DNA of 64,000 nucleotides from Planctomycetota bacterium (GTDB taxonomy: Bacteria > Planctomycetota > Phycisphaerae > Phycisphaerales > UBA5793), in assembly GCA_013112555.1 (NCBI GenBank), contig JABFGK010000001.1:2392581-2456580 (forward strand), in the 5' to 3' direction. A program made the translations under genes and the position numbers. Below, piece after piece: positions 19,588-27,850 of this stretch. Within the stretch, counting starts at the first letter, position 1, and every line of letters begins with the position of its first letter. The notes beneath the pieces are model-generated. The model worked only from the letters and a program-made list of their open reading frames with translations. It searched no databases and was not told where the DNA came from.

Positions 19588-21173
19588 GCCAAAGCCAAAC
19601 AGACAGACACACGCTCGAGTCGTCACTTCGCTCACTACGAAGTCGACAACGATGGCTCAATGCCGTTGATTGGGCACTCAAAGCGACCGTGCTGGGCAGT
19701 GTCGTCACTCTGATGGCTGCAGTCTTGATCATCCTGGTTGATCGAGACTGGATTCTCGCGCATCCCTGGTTTCCCTTTGTCCTGCTCCCGCCGATCTCAC
19801 TCAGCGGGTTTGTAGCCGGGCGATTTCGGCCTGTGAGCAATCTTCAGGTCGCTCGGGCCGTCGATGCTGTGGCAGCCGGTGAGGATCGCTTTGCGAGTGC
19901 CGTGCAACTGGCGGGCAACCGCAACCGCGAGCGGGCAGACCGTCTCATTGAGGATGCGTTGAAACGGGTTCTCCCGATTCGACCAGTGCGCGTGCTGCCT
20001 CAACGCCTGTGGGGAGGCGTCGCCTGGGCCGTCCTGCCACTCGTGTGTGCGATCACATTGGTCATGCTGGCACCTCCTACCGTGATCGCCATCGTGCCGA
20101 CCGAGCCGGGGCTGACTGACTCACAGTGGCAGGAGATCCAGCAGCAGTTTGAACAAATGAAGCAGGATCTGCCGGGTGCCCAGACCCCGGAGGCAAAGGA
20201 CCTGAATCGCAGACTTGAGGATCTTGCCAGGCTCCTGTCGGACAAACCTGACAAGAAGGATGCCCTCGCTGCCATCTCACGTTTGCGCGATCACCTGACG
20301 CAACAGTCCCGGAAGTCAGGGACACAGAACTGGTCAATGCAGAAGTCAGCCAAGGCCTTGGCCCGGAACAAGGACCTCAAGAACCTGTCGGCCCTGCTGC
20401 AAAAGGGCGAATACGCCAAGGCGGCTGCTGAACTCAAGAACCTGGCTGAACAACTCAAGACGAAGCAATGGTCACCCACGGCAGAGGACTACCAGCAACT
20501 CGGTGCCGACCTCGGGCAGTTGGCCGTTGACCCTGCTACCCCACAAGACCTGCAACAGGCAGCCCAGGAGTGCGCTGATGCTGCCAACTCAATGAGCCGC
20601 AGTGCGCTTGAAGAGGCGCTGCGCCGACTGGCAGAGCAAATCGAGCAGGACTCCAAGCAGCTCAGCAATGCCGACAGCACCAGGCAGGCTCAGAGCATGC
20701 TCGAGCAACTCGAACGCCTCATTAATAAGGAAGGCCAATGCTCCGGATGTAAGGAGGGTTGTGCATCCTGCCAGGGCAACTCGTTTGTGAAGGGCAACAA
20801 GAAAGGCCCGGGAGCCGGCAAGGGAGGCCTGCAGGCAGGTCGGGGCAGCATGAGCCAGTGGAAGGGCGGCGGTCTTCAGGACACTGATGAGGCACGGCAA
20901 CCCGGGCAGACCAACGTGCCGGAACAGAATGGGACCAGTACCCGGTTCAATATCGTCTCGCAGCAGGAGTCGGCCACCAGCGGCATGACCTACGAACAGA
21001 TGTATGCCGAGTTGGTTCACCAGGCCGAAGCCGATCTCAATCTTGAGACACTCCCGTTTGCTTACCGAGAATACCTGCGACGATACTTCGTTGCCATCAA
21101 GCCCGAGCCGGGCGACGATGCAGCGGCTACAGAACAACCAACCCAGCCAGACAAGTCACCAGACGAACAATGA
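19584..21173 (+). CDS. Membrane protein with coiled-coil region and cysteine cluster (DUF4175-like)
   Basis: A 529-residue protein. ATG 19584 overlaps the upstream TGA and has GGGAGG at 19571-19576; the longer open frame from 19431 is inside the TPR gene and is rejected. Residues of about 28-80 contain two hydrophobic segments (VVTLMAAVLIILV, FPFVLLPPISLSGFVAG), and a third (AVLPLVCAITLVMLAP) lies near residue 155. The rest is a long charged helical, Gln/Lys-rich region, then a compact cysteine cluster (CSGCKEGCASC, about residues 387-397) and a Gly/Lys-rich stretch. In planctomycetes a membrane protein of this general layout commonly precedes moxR in Bat-like operons. The four closely spaced cysteines could bind a metal, but this is only inference. 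Confidence 0.7.
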   Translation: MSQSQTDRHTLESSLRSLRSRQRWLNAVDWALKATVLGSVVTLMAAVLIILVDRDWILAHPWFPFVLLPPISLSGFVAGRFRPVSNLQVARAVDAVAAGEDRFASAVQLAGNRNRERADRLIEDALKRVLPIRPVRVLPQRLWGGVAWAVLPLVCAITLVMLAPPTVIAIVPTEPGLTDSQWQEIQQQFEQMKQDLPGAQTPEAKDLNRRLEDLARLLSDKPDKKDALAAISRLRDHLTQQSRKSGTQNWSMQKSAKALARNKDLKNLSALLQKGEYAKAAAELKNLAEQLKTKQWSPTAEDYQQLGADLGQLAVDPATPQDLQQAAQECADAANSMSRSALEEALRRLAEQIEQDSKQLSNADSTRQAQSMLEQLERLINKEGQCSGCKEGCASCQGNSFVKGNKKGPGAGKGGLQAGRGSMSQWKGGGLQDTDEARQPGQTNVPEQNGTSTRFNIVSQQESATSGMTYEQMYAELVHQAEADLNLETLPFAYREYLRRYFVAIKPEPGDDAAATEQPTQPDKSPDEQ

Positions 21174-21315
21174 TGCGCTGTCATTCCGATTGTGACGGCA
21201 GCGCCGACCCCACGCCGAAGCAACGCATGGGCCCACGGGGCCGTCGCGGTCCAGGACATGGCATCGACGTGAAGAATGTGATCAGAAGTGCCTCACGGCC
21301 GGAAGAAGGATCCGC

Positions 21316-22314
21316 ATGACCCAGGACCTCAGCCCCGAACGAATCGAGAAGTTTTCCGAGCATTATCAGCGGCTCTCGGCTGAGGTCTCCAAACGGATCG
21401 TCGGCTACACCGGCATCATCGATCAGGTGCTCACGGCCTTCTTCGCAGGCGGGCACATCCTGCTGGAGGGGGTTCCCGGGCTCGGAAAGACGCTCCTGGT
21501 CCGCACGCTGTCAGACGCAGCGCATCTCTCATTCCGGCGAGTCCAGTTTACCCCGGACCTGATGCCTGCTGATATCACCGGCACCAACATTATCTTCGAT
21601 GATGAGCACGGGAGCCGCTCATTCCGATTTCAAGCCGGCCCGATCTTTGCGAATCTCGTACTCGCCGATGAGATTAACCGCGCCACCCCGAAGACGCAAT
21701 CGGCCGTCCTCGAGTCAATGCAGGAGCACAGCGTGACCGTGGGGACGACAACACATCCACTCCCCGAGCCGTTCTGCCTGCTGGCGACTCAGAATCCGAT
21801 TGAGATGGAGGGCACGTACCCCCTACCCGAGGCACAAGTGGACCGGTTCTTCTTCAAAGTCGACCTGAAACCTCAGGGTGAGGAGGAGCTGGTCGGCATC
21901 ATCGATCGGACCACGTCCGATGATGTCACCCAGATCAAGCCTGTGATTAATCACGAGCAGATCACCGAGATGCAATTGGCCGTCCGACAGGTGCTGGCAG
22001 CCGACTTTGTCAAGCGGTACGCTGCACGCCTCGCCCTGGCAACCCATCCGGATCGGCCTGATACACCGGACATGGCCAGGCGTTTCGTCCGGTTCGGTGT
22101 CAGCCCTCGCGGCGTCCAGACGCTCATCCTGGCAGCCAAAGTTCGGGCACTCCTCAATGCTCGATATAACATCAGTTGTGCCGACATCAGAGACGTGGCG
22201 CTTCCGGCGCTGCGACACCGGATCATTCGCAACTTTGAGGCAGAGGCCGAGGGCATTACTCCGGATGCAGTTCTCAGCGATGTCCTGGAGCGTGTCCCTG
22301 AGCCGAAATCGTAA
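21316..22314 (+). CDS. MoxR-family AAA+ ATPase
   Basis: A 332-residue protein. ATG 21316 has AAGAAGGA upstream (about 21303-21310). Walker A is GVPGLGKT (residues about 52-59), Walker B is LVLADEINRA (about 113-122), followed by sensor-1 TQNP (about 157-160), YPLPEAQVDRF and a C-terminal lid with TLILAAKVRA. This is the full length of MoxR proteins. Family knowledge: MoxR ATPases act as chaperones that fold or assemble protein complexes together with VWA proteins. It sits upstream of DUF58 and two VWA genes, the standard arrangement, so it probably acts on those partners. About 140 bases separate it from the previous gene without a clear terminator. Confidence 0.95.
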   Translation: MTQDLSPERIEKFSEHYQRLSAEVSKRIVGYTGIIDQVLTAFFAGGHILLEGVPGLGKTLLVRTLSDAAHLSFRRVQFTPDLMPADITGTNIIFDDEHGSRSFRFQAGPIFANLVLADEINRATPKTQSAVLESMQEHSVTVGTTTHPLPEPFCLLATQNPIEMEGTYPLPEAQVDRFFFKVDLKPQGEEELVGIIDRTTSDDVTQIKPVINHEQITEMQLAVRQVLAADFVKRYAARLALATHPDRPDTPDMARRFVRFGVSPRGVQTLILAAKVRALLNARYNISCADIRDVALPALRHRIIRNFEAEAEGITPDAVLSDVLERVPEPKS

Positions 22315-22356
22315 CACCTCCCCCACGACCGTGATCACCACCACATCGAGACGTCC

Positions 22357-23238
22357 ATGTCCGAGCCGTTGTTTGACAAGGAGTTCCTCAAGAAGCTCGA
22401 ATACCTCAACCTCATTGCGCGCCGACTCGTCTTCGGCCGAAATCAGGCCATGCGGCAGAGTGTCAAGAAGGGAGCGAGTATCGAGTTCAAGGACTACCGC
22501 GACTACACGCCGGGCGACGATCTCCGCATTGTGGACTGGGCGGCCTATGCGCGAACTGATGAATTGTATGTGAAGGTCTTCCGCCAGGAAGAGGAACTCG
22601 ATCTCTGGATTCTGCTTGATACGAGCGGTTCGATGCACTTCGGTACACCGAACAAGTTTGTGTATGCTCGACGAGTGGCAGCGGCACTGGCCTACATCGG
22701 CATGTGCAACATGGACTCTTCGAGTGTGCTTCCTTTTTCTCACGATCTCCAGGCAGGCCGGGTTCATGATCGCGGGCGCGGCAGGATCTTTGACCTGCTC
22801 GACTTCCTGACCGATCTCGACGCAAACGGGCAGACAGACCTGCAGACGTCGACGCAGCGCTTTTTGACACGGGTGCGACGGCCCGGCCTCGTCGTTCTCA
22901 TTTCCGACTTCTACGGGCTGACCGAGGCCCAGGACGCCCTCGATCGGCTGCGTTTTTTCAAGCACCAGATCTTCCTCGTCCAGGTTGCTTCGCCCTGGGA
23001 GGTCGACCCAGACGTCCGCGGTGACCGACGCTTCATTGATGTCGAATCCCGCGCCCATTGCGACCTGACTGTGACCGATACGATGCTGCGCAAGTACCAC
23101 ACAGCCTTTCACACGATGGGAGAGACACTCAAGCAGTACGGCATGAAGCATGCGATCGGCTACGCGCTGGCGCAGACCAATACGCCGTTTGATGTGTTTG
23201 TCCGCTCACTTCTGGAGTACGGGGGGCTGCTCGCATGA
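22357..23238 (+). CDS. DUF58 domain protein (VWA-like, MoxR partner)
   Basis: A 293-residue soluble protein starting at ATG 22357. It shows the DUF58 signature EFKDYRDYTPGDDLRIVDW (about residues 46-64), preceded by ARRLVFGRNQAMRQSVKKG, and then a VWA-like metal site LLDTSGSMHFG (about residues 86-96), i.e. D-x-S-x-S. The stop codon TGA at 23236-23238 overlaps ATG 23235 of the next gene, indicating translational coupling. Family knowledge: DUF58 proteins accompany MoxR in nearly all Bat-like operons, and their VWA fold is thought to hold a partner protein via a divalent metal. The position between moxR and batA genes supports that role here. Confidence 0.9.
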   Translation: MSEPLFDKEFLKKLEYLNLIARRLVFGRNQAMRQSVKKGASIEFKDYRDYTPGDDLRIVDWAAYARTDELYVKVFRQEEELDLWILLDTSGSMHFGTPNKFVYARRVAAALAYIGMCNMDSSSVLPFSHDLQAGRVHDRGRGRIFDLLDFLTDLDANGQTDLQTSTQRFLTRVRRPGLVVLISDFYGLTEAQDALDRLRFFKHQIFLVQVASPWEVDPDVRGDRRFIDVESRAHCDLTVTDTMLRKYHTAFHTMGETLKQYGMKHAIGYALAQTNTPFDVFVRSLLEYGGLLA

Positions 23239-25133
23239 TGCTTCTGGCTCCGTGGGCTTTGTGGTTTGCCACTCTCGGCGGGGCGGTCGTTGCGCTGTAT
23301 GTTCTCAAGATCCGGAGGCAGCAGCAACTCGTCCCATCACTCGAGTTCTGGCTGCAACTGGTTGGCGCTTCACCGGCCCGATCCCTGTTTGAACGCCTCA
23401 AGCGAATCCTCTCAATGCTGCTCTGGCTGATCATCCTGGCCTTGATCGTGCTCGCCCTGACAAACCCGATTCTCACGCTCGGGACCGTGAAACCCGAATC
23501 GATCGTTGTCATCCTTGATAACTCGGCCAGCATGCAGGCGCGCGAGCCCGATGCCGTCGACGGCACGCGTTGGACGCTGGCGCTTGAAGCGCTGTCGATG
23601 CTGACGACACGTAGGCCGGTCCCCGATGAGTGGGCTTTGATCGAAGCCGGCCCGACCACCCAGCTGCGTCACCAATGGTCCTACGATGCTCGACGCATCC
23701 GGGAGACAGCAGACACCGTTGAGCCCTTCAATGGGCACAATGACCTCCCAGCAGCCATCACACTGGCACGTCAGATTCTCACCGGGCGCCAACGCCCGCG
23801 CATTGTTCTGATTTCCGACGGCTGCGGGATCGACCGCGATCAGGTTACGGCACTTGCAAAGGACTGCCCGCTGGTCATGTGGGATGTCGGTCGGTCAAAC
23901 GACAATCTCGGCATCGACCGTATTGGCAGCCGGCTCCATCGCCGCAACGGCAATCACTATGTCTACGTCCACCTCGTGTCCGCCTCGGATGAAGCGATCT
24001 CTACTGACCTGCTGTATGACATAGACGGCGTGACAAGCCATGTGGAGCCGGTGGAGATCGAGCCACACGGCTCGTGGGACAAGACCGTCCCGTTTGATGC
24101 TCCCGACGGGGCATTGCTCCGAGTACGAATCGACCGAGATGATGCACTCGCGACGGACAACGTGGCCTATGCCGTCATGGAGCCGATCACGCCATTGACA
24201 ATCTGGCTCGTCTCTCCCTCCGAGTCAGCGTACTTCTTTGAACAGGCACTCGGCTCGATGGAGCCACTTGTATCGGTTGACCGGAGTCGAAGCATGACAC
24301 CGGAGGTCTATGACTCATTATCCGATCAGGACAGACAGACCCCGGACGTCATTGTGTACAACAACTGCACTCCCGAGACACTCCCCAGTGCCGGGAACTT
24401 TCTGCTTGTCAATAGCCTCCCGAGTGACTCGGCAGTAGCGAGACTCGGGACACTTGAGTTCCCCACGCTCACGCCGATGCAGCGGCCACATCCGTTGACT
24501 CAGTATGTTGATCTTCGACCTGTGCGCCTCCTCCAGGCAGCCCGACTCCGAGTGCCCCCTCGCACGACCGTCCTGGCCACTTCGGACAGCGGAGACCCGC
24601 TCGTGTTTCTCCGCGAAACACCCGGCTCTCGGGCCGTGTACCTTGCCTTTGACATCCTGGACAGTGATATGCCGTTCCGGAACGCCTTCCCCGTACTGCT
24701 GCGCAACACCTTGACATTCATGACAGATTCGAGCGCGTCCTGGGTGCGTGACCAGTACCGGATTGCCGAGCAGATCACGACGCGCCGCCCGCTGCCGGAG
24801 GGCATTCTCGAGGTTCGCATTGCGCATCTCAAGGACGATGACATCATCAACACGAATGAGCCGGTTCACAACGGGACCATTCGCCTCACGGCTCCCAATG
24901 AGCCGACGGCCCTGCGCATCACCATCGGTCAGGACGATGTCTTTACTGCGGTCAACCTTGCAAGCACCGTCGAATCGAACATGAGTCCCGAGACGAACTC
25001 TGAGGATCCGATCGCTGCCATGAGCCTGAGTGGCAGGCTGCTCGGCATCATGCCGTGGAAGGCGCTCGTCGGCCTGGCCCTCTTCCTGATTGCCCTGGAA
25101 TGGCTCACCTACCAACTGCGATGGAGTGAATGA
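23235..25133 (+). CDS. BatA-like membrane protein with VWA domain
   Basis: A 632-residue protein. The N terminus (APWALWFATLGGAVVALYVL) is a BatA-type membrane hairpin with the KIRRQQQLVPSLEFW motif after it, and a second membrane helix (ILSMLLWLIILALIVLALTN) near residue 65. A VWA-like region begins at VVILDNSASMQA (D-x-S-x-S, about residues 91-102). A final membrane segment (WKALVGLALFLIALEWLTY) is at the C terminus, so the large middle domain lies outside the cytoplasm. It overlaps the DUF58 stop codon and is followed six bases later by a second VWA gene. Likely part of a membrane complex assembled with MoxR. Substrate unknown. Confidence 0.85.
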   Translation: MMLLAPWALWFATLGGAVVALYVLKIRRQQQLVPSLEFWLQLVGASPARSLFERLKRILSMLLWLIILALIVLALTNPILTLGTVKPESIVVILDNSASMQAREPDAVDGTRWTLALEALSMLTTRRPVPDEWALIEAGPTTQLRHQWSYDARRIRETADTVEPFNGHNDLPAAITLARQILTGRQRPRIVLISDGCGIDRDQVTALAKDCPLVMWDVGRSNDNLGIDRIGSRLHRRNGNHYVYVHLVSASDEAISTDLLYDIDGVTSHVEPVEIEPHGSWDKTVPFDAPDGALLRVRIDRDDALATDNVAYAVMEPITPLTIWLVSPSESAYFFEQALGSMEPLVSVDRSRSMTPEVYDSLSDQDRQTPDVIVYNNCTPETLPSAGNFLLVNSLPSDSAVARLGTLEFPTLTPMQRPHPLTQYVDLRPVRLLQAARLRVPPRTTVLATSDSGDPLVFLRETPGSRAVYLAFDILDSDMPFRNAFPVLLRNTLTFMTDSSASWVRDQYRIAEQITTRRPLPEGILEVRIAHLKDDDIINTNEPVHNGTIRLTAPNEPTALRITIGQDDVFTAVNLASTVESNMSPETNSEDPIAAMSLSGRLLGIMPWKALVGLALFLIALEWLTYQLRWSE

Positions 25134-25139
25134 AGTCGT

Positions 25140-27830
25140 ATGACCTTTGATTGTCCCTGGATTCTGCTTGGGCTTATCCCGCTCATCCCATTCCTCGTGT
25201 GGATGATGCGCCATGGCTACGCCGAGCTGATGCCCTGGGCACGTCGCGCAAGCATTACGACTCGAGTCATCCTGCTCGCTGCACTTCTGATGGCCCTCGC
25301 AGAGCCGTCTTTTATCAAGACGACCCGACAGACCCACATTCTCTTCCTCATTGACATTTCACAAAGCATCAGCGCCGAAAACATCGAGACGACACTGACG
25401 CGTATCAACGAGATCGCCCGCGAGGCACAGAGCACCATTGCAGACCCGCTGTTCACGACCATTGCGTTCGGCGAGGGAGCGACCATCGTGAACGGCCCGT
25501 CAGCCACTTGGCACACATGGACCGAATCCGAGCGGCAACGCCTGCTGTACAGAACATCACTGCCGGCCCTGCATCAACAAAGGACGGAGCACATTTCCTC
25601 CGGTGCAGCAGCGGCTGAAGTGGAATCGTTGAATGCAACCATCAATCAGGTCGAGCGCTTTCGGGATGAAGTCGCCGGACTGCACACGAACATTGAGCAG
25701 GCAGCCCGCCTCGCTGCCAACTGTGGCAGCACTGACACGAAACGCACGATCCTTCTGTTCACGGATGCCCAGTTCACTCGAGGGAGTTGGGATGCAACCT
25801 GGCTCGAAGCAGCGGAGCGCGACACGACCATCCACACGTTTCGCATGGAACAGGCCGGCCCCCCTGAGGTGGCACTCACCTCCATTGCCCTTCCTCAATC
25901 AGCGACCGTCAATCAAGGGTTCACTGCACACCTGAACATCGAGAGCACCGTCGAGACGGTCGCCGAGTGCATTGCCTATCTCGACGGCTATCAGGTACAT
26001 GCTGCCACGATCACCCTCTCAGTGGGCCGGAATACGCTTGAGATTCCAAACCTGTATTGCTCCGAAAAGGGATTCCATGCAGTATCAGCCGTCATCCGCC
26101 CCGAGTCTGATACCGAGATTCGAAATAACACGGTGCGCTCACTCCTGTCAGTCCCGGGCGATGCGCGCATCCTGTATGTGGACGGCGAAGAGGAACATAT
26201 GCCCTATCTCAAGGGGGCCCTTGAGATGGAGGGCATGCACGTTGATGCCCGCCCCTTGACGGGGATTCCTCACTCACAGGCCGAACTCCTGAGTTACGAT
26301 GCGTTCATTCTCTGCGATGTGCCTGCTGATCGACTCACGCTCCGCCAGATGCAGATGATTCAGAGTTATGTGCGCGACTTCGGCGGCGGATTCATGATGC
26401 TCGGGGGGGATGAGAGTTTCGGCCTCGGCGGGTATTACAACACCCCCGTTGAGGAGACGCTACCCGTTCGAATGCCCATTCAGAAGGACCTCATCAGGCC
26501 GTCACTGGCGCTCATGCTCGTAATTGACAAGTCCGGCAGCATGGACGGTGTGAAGATTCAACTCGCCAAGCGTGCTGCCATCGCAACTGCCGAAGCCATC
26601 AACCCCCGGGATCAGATCGGGCTGATCGGCTTTGACAGTGCAGCGAGGACGATCCTCCCACTCACCCCGGCCGGGGATCGGGCGTCCATTGCAGCCCGGA
26701 TTGCGGACCTCGATGCAGGAGGCGGCACATTCATGTACCCTGCCCTGCGCGATGCGCGCGAACAACTGCAAGTCAGCAACGCGAGGCGCAAGCAGGTTAT
26801 CGTTCTGTCCGACGGGCAAACCGAAGGGTTCGGATACGAGGACCTCGCAGCACTCCTGGCATCGGAGGGGATCGGCGTCTCCACGGTCGGGATCGGTGAG
26901 GGAGCCGACATGCGACTCCTCGAAGCAATGGCCGTGAACGGCGGCGGAGTGTCGTACTTCACGAACGACTTCTTCAGTATCCCGCAGATATTCACGCGCG
27001 AAGCAATGCGCGCTTCCAAGAACATGCTGATCGAGCGCCTCGTCCAGCCTGTCGTCATTGAAGAGGACATTGTACTGAAGGGAATGGATACCGATTCCCT
27101 CCCACTGCTCACGGGCTATGTTGCCACCACACCGAGGCAGGCCGCCACCACAGTGATCATCTCAGACGCCGGTGATCCTCTGTTGGCTCATTGGCGCTAT
27201 GGCCTCGGTCGGGCTGCTGCCTTCACGTCAGACACGAAGCCTCGCTGGGCGGCCGACTGGATTCGCTGGCCTCAGTTCACCCAGTTTTGGTCGCAAATCG
27301 TCCGGTACATTGCCGGGCGGAACCTCGGGCAACAACTGGATGTCACCACGTCGCACGAGCAGCAGGATGGGCAGGTGCGGCTCGTTGCCGATGTGGTGAA
27401 CAGTGATGGCGAATTCGTCTCAGATGCACAGGTTACACTCTCAACAATCAACGCTGACGGGCAGGCCGAAACCGTTGACGTTCAGTGCATTGCACCCGGC
27501 CGATACGAGACATCAATCCCGACAATCACATATGGCCAGGAGCAGACATTTGCCTGGCGCGCCGACAGCAGCGACATGCCCGAACCTCAATCCGTGCCCT
27601 ACGGGTTCGTCTATTCCTACTCACCGGAGTTCCAGTCGCTCGGCCCGAATCGTGAACGGCTGGACGAGATTGCTTCCATCGCACCCGGGTCCGTTCACGC
27701 ACTCGACTCCCCAGATCCCATCACCTTTGAAACCGGCGGGAGTGCACGGGTTCGCCTCTGGCCGTTCCTGCTGGCGCTGGCGGTCATAATCATCCCGGCC
27801 GACATCCTCTTCAGACGGCTCGGCTGCTGA
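25140..27830 (+). CDS. Membrane protein with glutamine-amidotransferase-like and VWA domains
   Basis: An 896-residue protein starting six bases after the upstream stop. N-terminal helices (WILLGLIPLIPFLVWMM; ITTRVILLAALLMALAEP) precede a first degenerate VWA region with D-I-S-x-S (LFLIDISQSISAENI, about residues 69-83). A GATase1-like segment follows: ILYVDGEEEHMPYLKGALE, then VRDFGGGFMMLGGDESFGLG (about residues 411-430), lacking the catalytic cysteine of true amidotransferases. A second VWA domain with an intact metal site LMLVIDKSGSMDG comes next (about residues 459-471). The C-terminal helix WPFLLALAVIIIPADILF anchors it again. The architecture is common in planctomycete Bat-like operons. 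The gene converges with the next one, with only about 20 bases between. Confidence 0.88.
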   Translation: MTFDCPWILLGLIPLIPFLVWMMRHGYAELMPWARRASITTRVILLAALLMALAEPSFIKTTRQTHILFLIDISQSISAENIETTLTRINEIAREAQSTIADPLFTTIAFGEGATIVNGPSATWHTWTESERQRLLYRTSLPALHQQRTEHISSGAAAAEVESLNATINQVERFRDEVAGLHTNIEQAARLAANCGSTDTKRTILLFTDAQFTRGSWDATWLEAAERDTTIHTFRMEQAGPPEVALTSIALPQSATVNQGFTAHLNIESTVETVAECIAYLDGYQVHAATITLSVGRNTLEIPNLYCSEKGFHAVSAVIRPESDTEIRNNTVRSLLSVPGDARILYVDGEEEHMPYLKGALEMEGMHVDARPLTGIPHSQAELLSYDAFILCDVPADRLTLRQMQMIQSYVRDFGGGFMMLGGDESFGLGGYYNTPVEETLPVRMPIQKDLIRPSLALMLVIDKSGSMDGVKIQLAKRAAIATAEAINPRDQIGLIGFDSAARTILPLTPAGDRASIAARIADLDAGGGTFMYPALRDAREQLQVSNARRKQVIVLSDGQTEGFGYEDLAALLASEGIGVSTVGIGEGADMRLLEAMAVNGGGVSYFTNDFFSIPQIFTREAMRASKNMLIERLVQPVVIEEDIVLKGMDTDSLPLLTGYVATTPRQAATTVIISDAGDPLLAHWRYGLGRAAAFTSDTKPRWAADWIRWPQFTQFWSQIVRYIAGRNLGQQLDVTTSHEQQDGQVRLVADVVNSDGEFVSDAQVTLSTINADGQAETVDVQCIAPGRYETSIPTITYGQEQTFAWRADSSDMPEPQSVPYGFVYSYSPEFQSLGPNRERLDEIASIAPGSVHALDSPDPITFETGGSARVRLWPFLLALAVIIIPADILFRRLGC

Positions 27831-27850
27831 CCCGGATACCCGGTCCCCGC

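Noticed and set aside
21823..23151. 442-codon open frame on - opposite moxR and DUF58
   Set aside because: Spans two well-supported genes and has no ribosome site or recognisable motif; a shadow frame.
24318..25337. 339-codon open frame on - opposite the BatA-like gene
   Set aside because: Same reasons: antisense to a coherent VWA gene and extends into the next gene's start.
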